From SCTD01 sp963781675 (GTDB lineage Bacteria > Actinomycetota > Actinomycetes > Mycobacteriales > SCTD01): 64,000 nt of DNA. The stretch covers positions 744,001-808,000 of the forward strand of contig CAWAGF010000001.1 of the NCBI GenBank assembly GCA_963781675.1, given 5' to 3'. A program made the position numbers and the translations under genes. The notes under the pieces were generated by a model. The model was not told the DNA's origin. It did not search any database and worked only from the letters and a program-made list of their open reading frames with translations. Positions 17,975 through 26,352 of this stretch are shown in pieces (the first letter of the stretch is position 1; the number at the start of each line of letters is the position of its first letter).

Positions 17975-18980
17975 GGTCAGGGACCTGGCGATCCGCTTCG
18001 GCGGGCTCCAGGCCCTGCAGGGGCTCAACCTCGAGGTCAACGAGTACGAGATCGTCGGCCTGATCGGCCCGAACGGCGCCGGCAAGACCACCGCCTTCAA
18101 CTGCATCACCGGCTTCTACCAGCCGAACACCGGCTCGGTGACCTACCGCGGCAAGGACGTCACCAAGGCCCCGCCGCACGTCAAGGCGGCCATGGGCTTC
18201 GGCCGCACGTTCCAGAACGTCGGGATGGTCAAGAGCGCGACGGCGATCGACAACCTCAGGACCGCCCAGCACGCCAAGGCCGGCTACGACGTGGCGAGCG
18301 GCCTGCTCGGCACCGCGCTCACCGGCAAGCGCGAGCGCGAGCTCACCGCCAAGGCCGACGCGATCCTCGACCTGCTCGGCCTGCAGTCCATCCGCGACAA
18401 GCGCGTCGGCGGGCAGTCGTACGGCACGCTCAAGCTGCTCGAGCTCGGCTGCGCGCTGGCCACCGACCCCGACATCCTGCTGCTGGACGAGCCGACCTCG
18501 GGCATGGGCCCGGACGAGTCGGACGAGCTCGGCGAGCGGCTGCTCGCGCTGCGCCGCGAGTTCGCGCTGACGATGCTCGTCATCGAGCACCACGTGCCGC
18601 TCGTGCTGCGCGTCTGCGACCACGTCTACGTCCTGAACTTCGGGCGGCTGCTCGCCGAGGGCAAGCCCAGCGTCATCCAGACCCACCCGGAGGTCGTCGC
18701 GGCCTACCTGGGCGGCGAGGCGCCGGAGGCCCTCGAGCAGACGCAGGAGACCGAGGAGGACGCCGAGCTCGACCGCCTCACCGAGCAGGCCGCGCAGCAC
18801 CACGACGACCCGAGCGTCCCCGCGCCCGAGGTCGCCGCGCCCGCACCCCAGCCGGCCCGCCGCCGTCGTCCCGCGGCCTCCGCCACGGCTGCCGCCGGTG
18901 AGGACCGGCTGCGGCCGAAGAAGCGCGCCCCCGCCAAGCGCACCCCGAAGAAGACGACCGGGAAGGACGAGAGCGCGTGA
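17961..18980 (+). CDS. livG: Branched-chain amino-acid-type ABC transporter ATPase (LivG) with basic C-terminal tail
   Basis: The 339-residue ATPase energising import. Walker A is GPNGAGKT, Walker B DILLLDEPTSG, and the H-loop His is in LVIEHHVPLVL. The ABC signature is unusual: GGQSYGTLKLLEL replaces the common LSYGxQRxLE. The usual LivG length is about 250-260 residues. Here about 80 more follow, first acidic (TQETEEDAELDR), then Pro/Ala-rich, then strongly basic (KKRAPAKRTPKKTTGK). The tail resembles histone-like or nucleic-acid-binding tails and is not needed for ATPase function in the family. The frame is intact, and the end overlaps livF by 4 nt. Confidence 0.92.
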   Translation: MSVLEVRDLAIRFGGLQALQGLNLEVNEYEIVGLIGPNGAGKTTAFNCITGFYQPNTGSVTYRGKDVTKAPPHVKAAMGFGRTFQNVGMVKSATAIDNLRTAQHAKAGYDVASGLLGTALTGKRERELTAKADAILDLLGLQSIRDKRVGGQSYGTLKLLELGCALATDPDILLLDEPTSGMGPDESDELGERLLALRREFALTMLVIEHHVPLVLRVCDHVYVLNFGRLLAEGKPSVIQTHPEVVAAYLGGEAPEALEQTQETEEDAELDRLTEQAAQHHDDPSVPAPEVAAPAPQPARRRRPAASATAAAGEDRLRPKKRAPAKRTPKKTTGKDESA

Positions 18981-19702
18981 GCCTGCTCGAGGTCGAGGAG
19001 CTGCGCACCGGCTACGGCGCGCTGCCCGTGCTCCAGGGCATCAGCTTCAACGTCGAGGAGGGCCAGACCGCGGTCATCTTCGGCCTCAACGGCGCCGGCA
19101 AGACGACGACCGTGAACTGCCTCGCCGGTGTGCTGCCGACGTGGAGCGGCGAGGTCCGCTTCGACGGCAAGCGCATCTCCGGCAAGGACGCTCCCGGCAT
19201 CGTGCGGGCCGGCATCGCCCTGTCGCCCGAGGGCCGCCGCGTGTGGCCCGGCCTGACGGTGCTCAAGAACCTCGAGCTCGGCGCGTGGGTCCGCAAGGAC
19301 CAGAAGGCGGTCGGCGAGACGGTCGAGCAGGTCTTCGGCTACTTCCCCCGGCTCGAGGAGCGCAAGGACCAGCTGGCCGGCACGCTGTCCGGCGGCGAGC
19401 AGCAGATGCTCGCGATCGGCCGCGCCATCATGAGCAAGCCGCGCATGCTGATGATCGACGAGGCGTCGCTGGGCCTGTCGCCCAAGCTGGCGCAGACGGT
19501 GTTCCAGGTGGTCTCGCAGATCAACGACGACGGCACCACGGTCATCATCGTGGAGCAGAACGTCGGCGTGCTGCCGTACGCCGACCAGGCGCTCATCATG
19601 GAGAAGGGCGCGCTGACCTTCGACGGCCGCGGCGAGGAGCTGGAGAGGTCCGGCGAGCTGCGCAAGACCTACCTCGGCGAGGCGTCCGACGCGGCGTCCT
19701 AA
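18977..19702 (+). CDS. livF: Branched-chain amino-acid-type ABC transporter ATPase (LivF)
   Basis: A 241-residue second ATPase of the importer. Walker A is GLNGAGKT, the signature LSGGEQQMLAIGRA is canonical, Walker B is MLMIDEASLGLSP, and the H-loop position is taken by Gln-Asn in VEQNVGV, as is normal for LivF. It starts at a GTG overlapping the livG stop. A strong hairpin terminator follows 12 nt after the stop, so it is the last gene of the transporter operon. Confidence 0.94.
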   Translation: MSLLEVEELRTGYGALPVLQGISFNVEEGQTAVIFGLNGAGKTTTVNCLAGVLPTWSGEVRFDGKRISGKDAPGIVRAGIALSPEGRRVWPGLTVLKNLELGAWVRKDQKAVGETVEQVFGYFPRLEERKDQLAGTLSGGEQQMLAIGRAIMSKPRMLMIDEASLGLSPKLAQTVFQVVSQINDDGTTVIIVEQNVGVLPYADQALIMEKGALTFDGRGEELERSGELRKTYLGEASDAAS

Positions 19703-19714
19703 CCCCGAGCAGCA

Positions 19715-19754
19715 CGAAGGCCCGGTCCCCGCGAGCGCGGGGGCCGGGCCTTCG
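19715..19754. terminator. Hairpin terminator after livF
   Basis: Eighteen-base arms (starting CGAAGGCCCGG at 19715, partner ending at 19754) with one G:U pair and a GAGC loop lie between the convergent livF and the next minus-strand gene. It probably serves both. Confidence 0.85.
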
Positions 19755-19765
19755 TCGTGCAGGGA

Positions 19766-20251
19766 CTAGCGGACGGTGAGGTCCGTGCCGGCCTGCTCGG
19801 GCTGGCAGACGCGGCAGGCCTTCAGGTCGCGGCCGCGGGCCTCGGCCGGCGTGAGGTAGCTGGTCTCCTCGCGGCCGTCGACCAGGCGGCAGCCGGGGAC
19901 GTGGTAGCTGGCCGAGCCGGCGACCACCAGGCCGGAGACGTCGCCGGGGGCGTCCGCGCGCGGGGTGCGGCCCGAGCCCTCGAGGAACGCCTCGGCGAGC
20001 AGGTCGAGCTTGGCCTCGAGCAGCGCCCGGTCCTCGCGGTTGCTCTGCACGACGAGCATGGCCGCGCCGAGGATGACGAACGCGATGCCGATCAGGCCGC
20101 CGGACAGGATGTACGGCAGCTGCGCCAGGGTGCTGGTCTGGCCGGCGGCGCCGTTCCAGCCGAAGGCGATGGCGATCAGGCCGACCAGCGCGAGGCCGAG
20201 CCCGGCCTTGCCGCCGAGCTTGCCGAAGTTCGGGCCAGGCATGGGGGTCAT
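19766..20251 (-). CDS. Two-helix membrane protein with C-terminal His/Cys metal-binding-like motif
   Basis: 161 residues. Two membrane helices occupy about residues 14-75 (GLALVGLIAIAFGW; GLIGIAFVILGAAMLVV). A charged helix follows (NREDRALLEAKLDLLAEAFL). The cytosolic C-terminus reads YHVPGCRLVDG...DLKACRVCQPEQ, i.e. His, Cys, then CxxC-like Cys-Arg-Val-Cys. This short H/C...CxxC module resembles Ada-type or small zinc-binding domains found at the end of actinobacterial membrane proteins. No function is known to me. GAGGGAA precedes the ATG at 20251; an upstream ATG at 20317 would add a poorly supported leader. Confidence 0.65.
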   Translation of the reverse strand: MTPMPGPNFGKLGGKAGLGLALVGLIAIAFGWNGAAGQTSTLAQLPYILSGGLIGIAFVILGAAMLVVQSNREDRALLEAKLDLLAEAFLEGSGRTPRADAPGDVSGLVVAGSASYHVPGCRLVDGREETSYLTPAEARGRDLKACRVCQPEQAGTDLTVR

Positions 20252-20334
20252 CGGGGTTCCCTCGTCGATCGGGCCGCGCGGACGGCTCAGGCTAGTGGGG
20301 AGGGGATTCGCCGTCACCCGTCGAACTCCTGCTC

Positions 20335-21183
20335 ATGACCTTGCTGCCGGGTGCTCCGCGTCCGCTTCGCGCGCCTCGTCCCGCGGTGTCCCGCCGCCTG
20401 CTGCTCGCGGTCGCGGTGCTGCTGCTCGGCGCGCTCGTCCCGGGCACCGCGAGCGCAGCGCCGGAGAGGGGCGTCCTCGTCGTCGAGGGCAGGGGCGGCA
20501 CCACCACGACGCTCGTCGTGACGGAGCCGATCTCGCTGCGCAGCGCAGAGGCGACGCTGACCGGCGGGGGCGAGTACGCCGGCGTCCTCCTCGAGCCGCT
20601 GGACCGCCAGCCGCAGAGCGGCCGGCTCGGGGCTGTGCAGATCCGGGCGTTCCGCGACAGCACCCGGACGGTGGTGACGCCCCTGGGCGCGGACGGGGCG
20701 ATCGAGCCCGGCCGCTACACGGTCGTGCTGCTCGGCCAGGGCCCGGTCCGCGCGAGCTACCCGCTGCAGTCCCCGGACGCGCCCGGCGTGCGCGTCGTGC
20801 CGCGCACGCCGCTGCCGGTGCGCTTCCTGGGGCGGGCCGAGGCGCTGCCCGCAGGCAGCTTCGGGAAGGCCCGGGTCGAGCTGCCCGGCGCCCTCCCCGC
20901 CGGCAGGCGCGCCATCCAGGTCGCGCTGCGCGACCGGACCAGCGTCGAGGACTTCCGGATGTGCGCCACCAGCGGCTCCACCTGCCCCGGTGCGCTCCCG
21001 TTCGCCCCGCCGTCCCCCGTGCCGGCCCCGCCCGCCGGCGCCCCGCTCCCGGGGCAGGCCGGCCCGACCGCGACGGCGGTGCTGCACAGCCCGGCGACGA
21101 CAGCGCGCGCGCTGGTCTGGTCGGTCGAGAGCTCCTACCAGGAGGCGGACGACCGCCTGCGCACGGCGGCCATCGTCTTCTAG
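20335..21183 (+). CDS. Secreted protein of unknown function
   Basis: 282 residues with a clear signal peptide: a basic start (RPLRAPRPAVSRR), a hydrophobic core LLLAVAVLLLGALVP and a TASAAPE cleavage region. The mature part is beta-rich and low in Lys (VLVVEGRGGTTTTLVV, GRYTVVLLGQGPV). It has a Cys pair (FRMCATSGSTCPG) and a Pro-rich linker near residue 225. I do not recognise a family. It is divergent from the preceding membrane protein across about 83 nt and overlaps the convergent VWA gene end by 4 nt. The start is the first ATG of the frame. Confidence 0.6.
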   Translation: MTLLPGAPRPLRAPRPAVSRRLLLAVAVLLLGALVPGTASAAPERGVLVVEGRGGTTTTLVVTEPISLRSAEATLTGGGEYAGVLLEPLDRQPQSGRLGAVQIRAFRDSTRTVVTPLGADGAIEPGRYTVVLLGQGPVRASYPLQSPDAPGVRVVPRTPLPVRFLGRAEALPAGSFGKARVELPGALPAGRRAIQVALRDRTSVEDFRMCATSGSTCPGALPFAPPSPVPAPPAGAPLPGQAGPTATAVLHSPATTARALVWSVESSYQEADDRLRTAAIVF

Positions 21184-23159
21184 CGCGCGCCGCGCCGTCC
21201 GCGGCGCGCCCGCAGGTAGTCGCTCACGACGTACTCCCCGAGCCGGGCCGGGTCGGGCGCGAAGACCCGGCCGCCGTTGCGCGCCGCGAGCCCCTCGACG
21301 AACTCCACCAGCCGCGGCTCGTCGTCGAGCATGAACACGTTGATGGTCGCGCCGCGCCGGGTGACCCGCTCGACCTCGGCCATCGTCAGCTCCAGCGTCT
21401 CGGGCAGCGGCGGCCAGCAGAACTCGGCGTAGCCGCTGCGGGTGAGGTGCGCGGTCGGCTCGCCGTCGGTGACGACCAGCACCACCGGCTCGGCGTCCGG
21501 GTGCTTGGCGAGGTGCCGCCCGGCGAGCACGAGGGCGTGCTGCAGGTTGGTGCCCTGCACGCGCTGGGCGTCCAGGCCGGCGAGCCTCTCCGGCGTGAGC
21601 ACCTGCGCGTAGTCGCTGAAGCCGATGATCTCGATCGCGTCCTGCGGGTACTTCGTCGTGACCAGCGAGTGCAGCGCGAGCGCGGTCTGCTTGGCCGTGC
21701 CCCACGTGCCGCGCAGCTCCATCGAGAACGACAGGTCGACGAGCAGCGCGACGGCCGCGCTGGTGCGCCGCTCGGTCTCCACGACCTCGAAGTCGTCGAC
21801 GACGAGGCGCACCGGGGACGCCGTCGCGCCGGAGGCGCGCAGTGAGGGACCGCCGCGCAGGACGGCGTTGCGGACGGTGCGCACCACGTCGAGCGGCTGC
21901 TCGTCGCCGAACTGCCACGCGCGGGAGGCGCCGGTCGTCTCGCCGGCCGCACCGGCGTCGCGCACGTCGTGGCCGCCCCGCCCGCCGGCCTCGAGCCTGC
22001 TGAACACCTTGCGCAGCGCGGTCGCGCCGACCCGCCGCACGGCCCGCGGCGACAGCTCGAGCCGGCCGCGGCTGTCGCGCACGAGGTAGCCCTGCTCCAG
22101 CAGCTCCCGCTCGATGCGGCGCAGCGCCGCGACGTCGTCCACCGCGGTGCGCCCGAGCGCCCGCTGCACCGCGGCCTCGTCGACGTCGTCGAGCGAGGCG
22201 CCCGGGTAGTCCTGCCCGAGCGCCGCCTCCAGGTCGTCGAGGTCGGCCAGCTCCTCGAGCGCGCTCGTCGCGTCACCCATGCCCATCGCACCGTCGCCGC
22301 GCATCCGCTCGCGGCCGCCCCACGGCAGGTCGGGTCGCGCGTTGCGCAGGCTGTCCCCGAGCTGCGCCATCTGCGCGGCGAGGTCCATGTCGAGAGCGCC
22401 CTGCATCAGCTCGCCGAGCTCCTGGCGCTGCTGCGGCGTGAGCGAGTCCATCAGCCGCTGCTGCGCGGCGGCGCGGCGCGCCAGGTCGTCGACCAGCTCC
22501 TCGAGCGTCTGCGGCTCGGACGGGAAGAACTCCCCGTGCCTGCCCATGAACTCGTCGAACTGCTCCTGCGTGTGCTGTCCCCGTGCGTCGGCGTCGAGCA
22601 TCGCGTTCAGGTCGGCCAGCATGTCCTTGACCGCCTGCAAGGCAGCAGGATCCGCGTTCTCGAGCGCCGCCTTCATGCCGCGGAACTGGCTGTCGAGCAC
22701 CTCGCGCCGGAGCAGGTGGTCGATCGCCTCGTACGCCTCCCGCGCCTCCGGGGAGCGCCACTCGTACGGCTTCAGCGCCTGCACGGCGCGGGCCGTGTCC
22801 GTCGGCAGCGTGTCCAGCTCCAGCTCGGCCATCCGCGCGGCGTCGGACGGGTCGGGGAACAGCTCGCGCCGCTCGGCCTCGAGCGCCTGCTCGAGCAGCT
22901 CGCGCACCTCCTGCAGGGTCCCGTCGAGCTGGCCCTTCTGGCGGGCCTGCCGCTGCCGCTTGGCCACCTGCCGGCGCAGGTCGTCCAGCCCGCGCAGCCC
23001 GTCGGCCCCGCGGCGCAGCAGGTCGCGCATGGCCTGCCGCGCGCTCGCCCCGTCGAGGACGGCCTCGCCGATCTGGTCCAGCGCCGCGGCCACGTCGTAC
23101 GGCGGCTCGAGCGGGTCGCGGCCGCCGGACCAGGCGCCGTAGCGGTACGCCGAGCTCAT
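21180..23159 (-). CDS. VWA-domain protein partner of a MoxR/ChlI-type AAA ATPase
   Basis: 659 residues. The N-terminal two thirds are helical and charged (RRELFPDPSDAARMAELELD, several Gln/Asp/Arg-rich helices). The C-terminal about 220 residues form a von Willebrand A domain: MIDAS DLSFSMELRG, the central TTKYPQDAIEIIGFSD, and VVTDGEPTAHL as a further metal-ligand loop. Such VWA proteins work with an AAA ATPase as metal-dependent chaperone or activator pairs (ChlI/ChlD, MoxR/VWA, CoxD/CoxE). Here the ATPase is three genes upstream in the same operon, and the start overlaps the previous stop as ATGA. The client protein is unknown. Confidence 0.85.
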   Translation of the reverse strand: MSSAYRYGAWSGGRDPLEPPYDVAAALDQIGEAVLDGASARQAMRDLLRRGADGLRGLDDLRRQVAKRQRQARQKGQLDGTLQEVRELLEQALEAERRELFPDPSDAARMAELELDTLPTDTARAVQALKPYEWRSPEAREAYEAIDHLLRREVLDSQFRGMKAALENADPAALQAVKDMLADLNAMLDADARGQHTQEQFDEFMGRHGEFFPSEPQTLEELVDDLARRAAAQQRLMDSLTPQQRQELGELMQGALDMDLAAQMAQLGDSLRNARPDLPWGGRERMRGDGAMGMGDATSALEELADLDDLEAALGQDYPGASLDDVDEAAVQRALGRTAVDDVAALRRIERELLEQGYLVRDSRGRLELSPRAVRRVGATALRKVFSRLEAGGRGGHDVRDAGAAGETTGASRAWQFGDEQPLDVVRTVRNAVLRGGPSLRASGATASPVRLVVDDFEVVETERRTSAAVALLVDLSFSMELRGTWGTAKQTALALHSLVTTKYPQDAIEIIGFSDYAQVLTPERLAGLDAQRVQGTNLQHALVLAGRHLAKHPDAEPVVLVVTDGEPTAHLTRSGYAEFCWPPLPETLELTMAEVERVTRRGATINVFMLDDEPRLVEFVEGLAARNGGRVFAPDPARLGEYVVSDYLRARRGRRGAR

Positions 23160-23446
23160 CGCCGGCCGGCCTTCGCGTTGAGGTAGCGCGCGAGGCCCTG
23201 CAGACCGTACGCGGCAGCGAGGGCGAACAGCGCGACGTAGCGCGGCAGGGGCTCGCCGGTGACGAGGTAGGCACCGCCGATGGTGAGGCCGATCGCCAGC
23301 GCGACCTGGACCAGGGTGGCTAGCGTCGCCCGCGCCGTGCCCTTCAGCGCGAAGTCGTAGAGGAACGGCAGCCGTGACAGCCGGCCGATGCGGGCCCGCT
23401 CGGCGCGGCGGCCCTCCTTGTCCATGGGGACGGCCGGCTCAGCCAC
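23156..23446 (-). CDS. Small membrane protein of the AAA-VWA operon
   Basis: 96 residues with two central hydrophobic helices (ATLVQVALAIGLTIGGAYLV; YVALFALAAAYGLQGLA) between basic ends. GTG at 23446 overlaps the upstream gene by 8 nt; an in-frame ATG 21 nt later is an alternative. The stop overlaps the VWA start by 4 nt. No family is recognised. Tight coupling on both sides suggests it is made together with the ATPase and VWA proteins and may hold the complex at the membrane (inference). Confidence 0.7.
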   Translation of the reverse strand: MAEPAVPMDKEGRRAERARIGRLSRLPFLYDFALKGTARATLATLVQVALAIGLTIGGAYLVTGEPLPRYVALFALAAAYGLQGLARYLNAKAGRR

Positions 23447-23696
23447 TCTCGCCCCGGCTCTCCAGGAACGCCTGGTAGGCCAGCCGCCGGCGCAGCCGGT
23501 TGGCGGCCAGCACCGGCGCCATCAGCGGCCGGACGACGAGCACGACCAGCAGCAGCATCCCCGGCAGCAGCAGCCAGGGCGGTCCGTCGACCGCGGTCAC
23601 GGCGTAGCCGATCACGAAGAAGCCGAGCAGCGCCGCCGCTGCCGCGAGCAGCACGCGGCGGCGCAGCGCGGCCGGGTCCGGTGCGTCGGGCTGCAC
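23439..23696 (-). CDS. Small two-helix membrane protein of the AAA-VWA operon
   Basis: 85 residues: RRRVLLAAAAALLGFFVIGY forms the first helix and PWLLLPGMLLLVVLVVRPL the second, followed by a basic tail ANRLRRRLAYQAFLESRGE. The GTG lies one base after the AAA gene's stop (TGA-c-GTG). No family is recognised. Like the next gene it may anchor the ATPase-VWA system at the membrane, on context alone. Confidence 0.7.
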   Translation of the reverse strand: MQPDAPDPAALRRRVLLAAAAALLGFFVIGYAVTAVDGPPWLLLPGMLLLVVLVVRPLMAPVLAANRLRRRLAYQAFLESRGESG

Positions 23697-23697
23697 G

Positions 23698-25095
23698 TCA
23701 GCCGCCGTAGACGGTCCGGCCGCCGACCTCGTCCTTGGCCAGGCGGCGGTTCAGGTGCAGGCCTTCCAGGGCGAGCTCGAGCGCGGCGGCGGCGAGGCCG
23801 GGCGACTCCTCCTCGATGCCGAGGCGGGACAGGATCGCCGCCAGGCCGGGCACCGGTCCGAGGCCGGCCAGCAGGTCGGCGGCGGGCACCAGGTCGCCGG
23901 TCTCGACGGTGGCGCCCTCCTCGAAGCGGCCCTGCAGGCCGGTGAGGTCGGTGCCGGCGAGGCGGGCGCGGAAGACGTCGGCGGTGGCCTTGCGCAGCAG
24001 GTGCGCCAGCACCTCGAGCTCGCGCCCCTCCTCGGCCGCCTCGAACTCGACCTTGCCGCGTGCGGCGGCGACGACGGACGGCAGGTCGCAGACCCGCGCG
24101 ACCGCCTGCTGCTCACCGGTGACCGCGGCCCGGCGTACGGCCGACGCCGCGACGGTCTCGGCGGCGGCCACGGCGAAGCGGGCGCTGACGCCGGAGCGCT
24201 GATCGACCTGCGGCGACTCGCGCACCAGGCGGGTCCAGCGGGCGACGACCTCGAGCAGGTGCTCGGGGACCACGACGTTGCTGCCCGGCCAGGTGAGCTG
24301 GGCCTCCTGGGCGATCAGGCGCACCTCGTCCTCGAGCTCGAGGGGGTAGTGGGTGCGGACCTCGGCGCCGAAGCGGTCCTTGAGCGGCGTGATGATGCGG
24401 CCGCGGTTGGTGTAGTCCTCAGGGTTGGCGGAGGCGACCAGCAGCAGGTCGAGCGGCAGGCGCAGCGTGTAGCCCCGGACCTGGATGTCGCGCTCCTCCA
24501 GGACGTTCAGCAGCGCGACCTGGATCCGCTCGGCGAGGTCGGGCAGCTCGTTGACGCTGAAGATGCCGCGGTTGGTGCGGGGGACGAGCCCGTAGTGGAC
24601 GGTCTCCGGGTCGCCGAGGGTGCGGCCCTCGGCCACCTTGATCGGGTCGACGTCACCGATGAGGTCGCCGACGGAGGTGTCCGGCGTGGCCAGCTTCTCG
24701 CCGTAGCGCTCGCTGCGGTGCTTCCACGCCACGGGTGCCGCGTCGCCGTGCTCGGCGACGATCCGCTTGCCCTCGGGGCTGATCGGCTCGTACGGGTGCT
24801 CGTTCAGCTCCGAGCCCTCGAGCACCGGCGTCCACTCGTCGAGCAGTCCGACCAGGGTGCGGATCAGGCGGGTCTTGCCCTGGCCGCGCTCGCCGAGCAG
24901 GACGAGGTCGTGGCCGGCGAGCAGCGCGCGCTCGACCTGCGGGAGCACGGTGTCGTCGAAGCCGAGGATGCCGGGGAAGGCCGTCTCGCCGGCGGCCAGG
25001 CGGGCGAGCAGGTTGTCGCGCACCTCCGCCTTGACGCTCTTGTGGACGTGGCCGCTGGCGCGCAGCTCGCCCAGCGTGGTGGGGGGTGGGGTCAC
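23698..25095 (-). CDS. Magnesium-chelatase-subunit-I/MoxR-like AAA+ ATPase
   Basis: A 465-residue AAA+ ATPase. Walker A is LGERGQGKTRLIRT near residue 65. The Walker B region is NRGIFSVNELPDLAERIQVA, where Asn-Glu stands in for Asp-Glu. Sensor 1 is in LLLVASANPEDYTNRGRI and the arginine finger is probably in TPLKDRFGAEVRTH. The long loop between Walker A and B (HPYEPISPEGKRIV, VAWKHRSERYGEK) is typical of the ChlI-like subfamily of actinobacteria. With the VWA protein it should form an energy-dependent remodelling complex. Promoter: TACTGT 6 nt before the GTG, so the operon is probably leaderless. It is divergent from the FIST gene. Confidence 0.88.
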   Translation of the reverse strand: MTPPPTTLGELRASGHVHKSVKAEVRDNLLARLAAGETAFPGILGFDDTVLPQVERALLAGHDLVLLGERGQGKTRLIRTLVGLLDEWTPVLEGSELNEHPYEPISPEGKRIVAEHGDAAPVAWKHRSERYGEKLATPDTSVGDLIGDVDPIKVAEGRTLGDPETVHYGLVPRTNRGIFSVNELPDLAERIQVALLNVLEERDIQVRGYTLRLPLDLLLVASANPEDYTNRGRIITPLKDRFGAEVRTHYPLELEDEVRLIAQEAQLTWPGSNVVVPEHLLEVVARWTRLVRESPQVDQRSGVSARFAVAAAETVAASAVRRAAVTGEQQAVARVCDLPSVVAAARGKVEFEAAEEGRELEVLAHLLRKATADVFRARLAGTDLTGLQGRFEEGATVETGDLVPAADLLAGLGPVPGLAAILSRLGIEEESPGLAAAALELALEGLHLNRRLAKDEVGGRTVYGG

Positions 25096-25203
25096 TTCCC
25101 GACAGTACGTCCGGCCCTGCGGACGCGCACGGCTCGGCAGCCGCAGTCGACACGGCCGCGGGGCATCGCGGTGCTCGCGCCGGATCTCGGACAGGATGGG
25201 CCC

Positions 25204-26352
25204 ATGTCGCGCTTCGGGGACGGGCTGGCAGCGGGCGGCGACCTGCTCGCCGCGGCGCAGCGCGCCACGGAGCAGGCGCTCGAGCCGCTCGGCGGGCGGG
25301 TGCCGGACCTGCTGTGCGTGTTCGCGACCGGGCCGCCCGACGAGGTGGCCGAGGCCTACCTGCGGGCGGTGGCGGTGTCCGCGGCGACCTCCTCCCTCGG
25401 CTGCAGCGCCGGGGGCGTCATCGGCGGCGCCCGCGGGGTGGAGGGCGAGCCGGCGGTGAGCGTGTTCGCCGCGGTGCTGCCCGACGTGCGGATCCGCAGC
25501 TTCCACCTCGAGGTCATGCGGGCCGAGGCCGGCGCCGCGGTCGTCGGCATGCCCGAGCACGAGGAGGACGAGGTCGCGCTGCTGCTCGCCGACCCGTTCA
25601 GCTTCCCGGCCGACGGCTTCGTCACGCAGGCCAACGTCGCGCTGCCCGGCCTGCCGGTGGTCGGCGGCCTCGCGTCCGGCCCGCTCGGCGCCGGCTCCAC
25701 CCGGCTGCTCGTCGACGGCCGCGTCGTCGACCGCGGTGCCGTCGGCGTGCTGCTGCGCGGCGCGGGGGTGCGCACGATCGTCAGCCAGGGCTGCCGCCCG
25801 GTCGGGCCGGCCATGACGGTGACCGCGTCCTCCGGAAGCGTGGTGCAGGAGCTCGCCGGAGTGCCTGCCCTGCAGCGGATCGAGCAGGTGCTGGCCGAGC
25901 TGGTGCCGGCCGACCAGGCCCTCGCCAGCACCGGCCTGCAGCTCGGCATCGCCGTGGACGAGTACGCGGAGGACCACGACTTCCTGGTGCGCGCCATCCT
26001 CGGCGCCGACCGCGAGACGGGCGGCGTCTCGGTGGGCGACCTCGTCCAGGTCGGCACGACGGTGCGGCTGCAGGTGCGCGATGCCGAGGCCGCGGACGCC
26101 GACCTGCGCGCGCTGCTCGCGGCCTACCGGCGCGACACCCGGGACGCCCCGGCCGGTGGCGCGCTGCTGTTCTCGTGCAACGGCCGGGGGGCGCACCTGT
26201 TCGGCAGCGCCGACCACGACCCCGCCCTCGTGCGCAGCGAGCTCGCGGCCCTCGGCATCGCCGGCTTCTTCGCGGGCGGCGAGCTCGGCCCGGTGGCCGG
26301 CCGCAACCACCTGCACGGCTTCACCGCGTCGGTCCTGGCCTTCCCGTGCTGA
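25204..26352 (+). CDS. FIST-domain (FIST_N/FIST_C) sensory protein
   Basis: 382 residues. The N-terminal half matches FIST_N: LLCVFATGPP, SSLGCSAGGVIGG (the TGC-like Ser/Gly-Cys motif), PDVRIRSFHLEV. The C-terminal half matches FIST_C: ILGADRETGGVSVGDLVQVG, ALLFSCNGRGAHLFG and GIAGFFAGGELGPVAGRNHLHGF. FIST proteins are proposed ligand-binding sensors, possibly for amino acids or other small molecules, often feeding signalling proteins. No output domain is fused here. CAGGAT lies 6 nt before the ATG. The stop overlaps the threonine dehydratase start by 7 nt, so the two are co-translated. Confidence 0.88.
   Translation: MSRFGDGLAAGGDLLAAAQRATEQALEPLGGRVPDLLCVFATGPPDEVAEAYLRAVAVSAATSSLGCSAGGVIGGARGVEGEPAVSVFAAVLPDVRIRSFHLEVMRAEAGAAVVGMPEHEEDEVALLLADPFSFPADGFVTQANVALPGLPVVGGLASGPLGAGSTRLLVDGRVVDRGAVGVLLRGAGVRTIVSQGCRPVGPAMTVTASSGSVVQELAGVPALQRIEQVLAELVPADQALASTGLQLGIAVDEYAEDHDFLVRAILGADRETGGVSVGDLVQVGTTVRLQVRDAEAADADLRALLAAYRRDTRDAPAGGALLFSCNGRGAHLFGSADHDPALVRSELAALGIAGFFAGGELGPVAGRNHLHGFTASVLAFPC

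Noticed and set aside
23755..26352. Very long open frame (about 865 codons) on the plus strand across the AAA ATPase gene
   Set aside because: It is the mirror of the AAA gene, whose Walker motifs are on the minus strand, joined to the real FIST frame; its first 480 codons show no protein motifs and the wrong GC3 phase.
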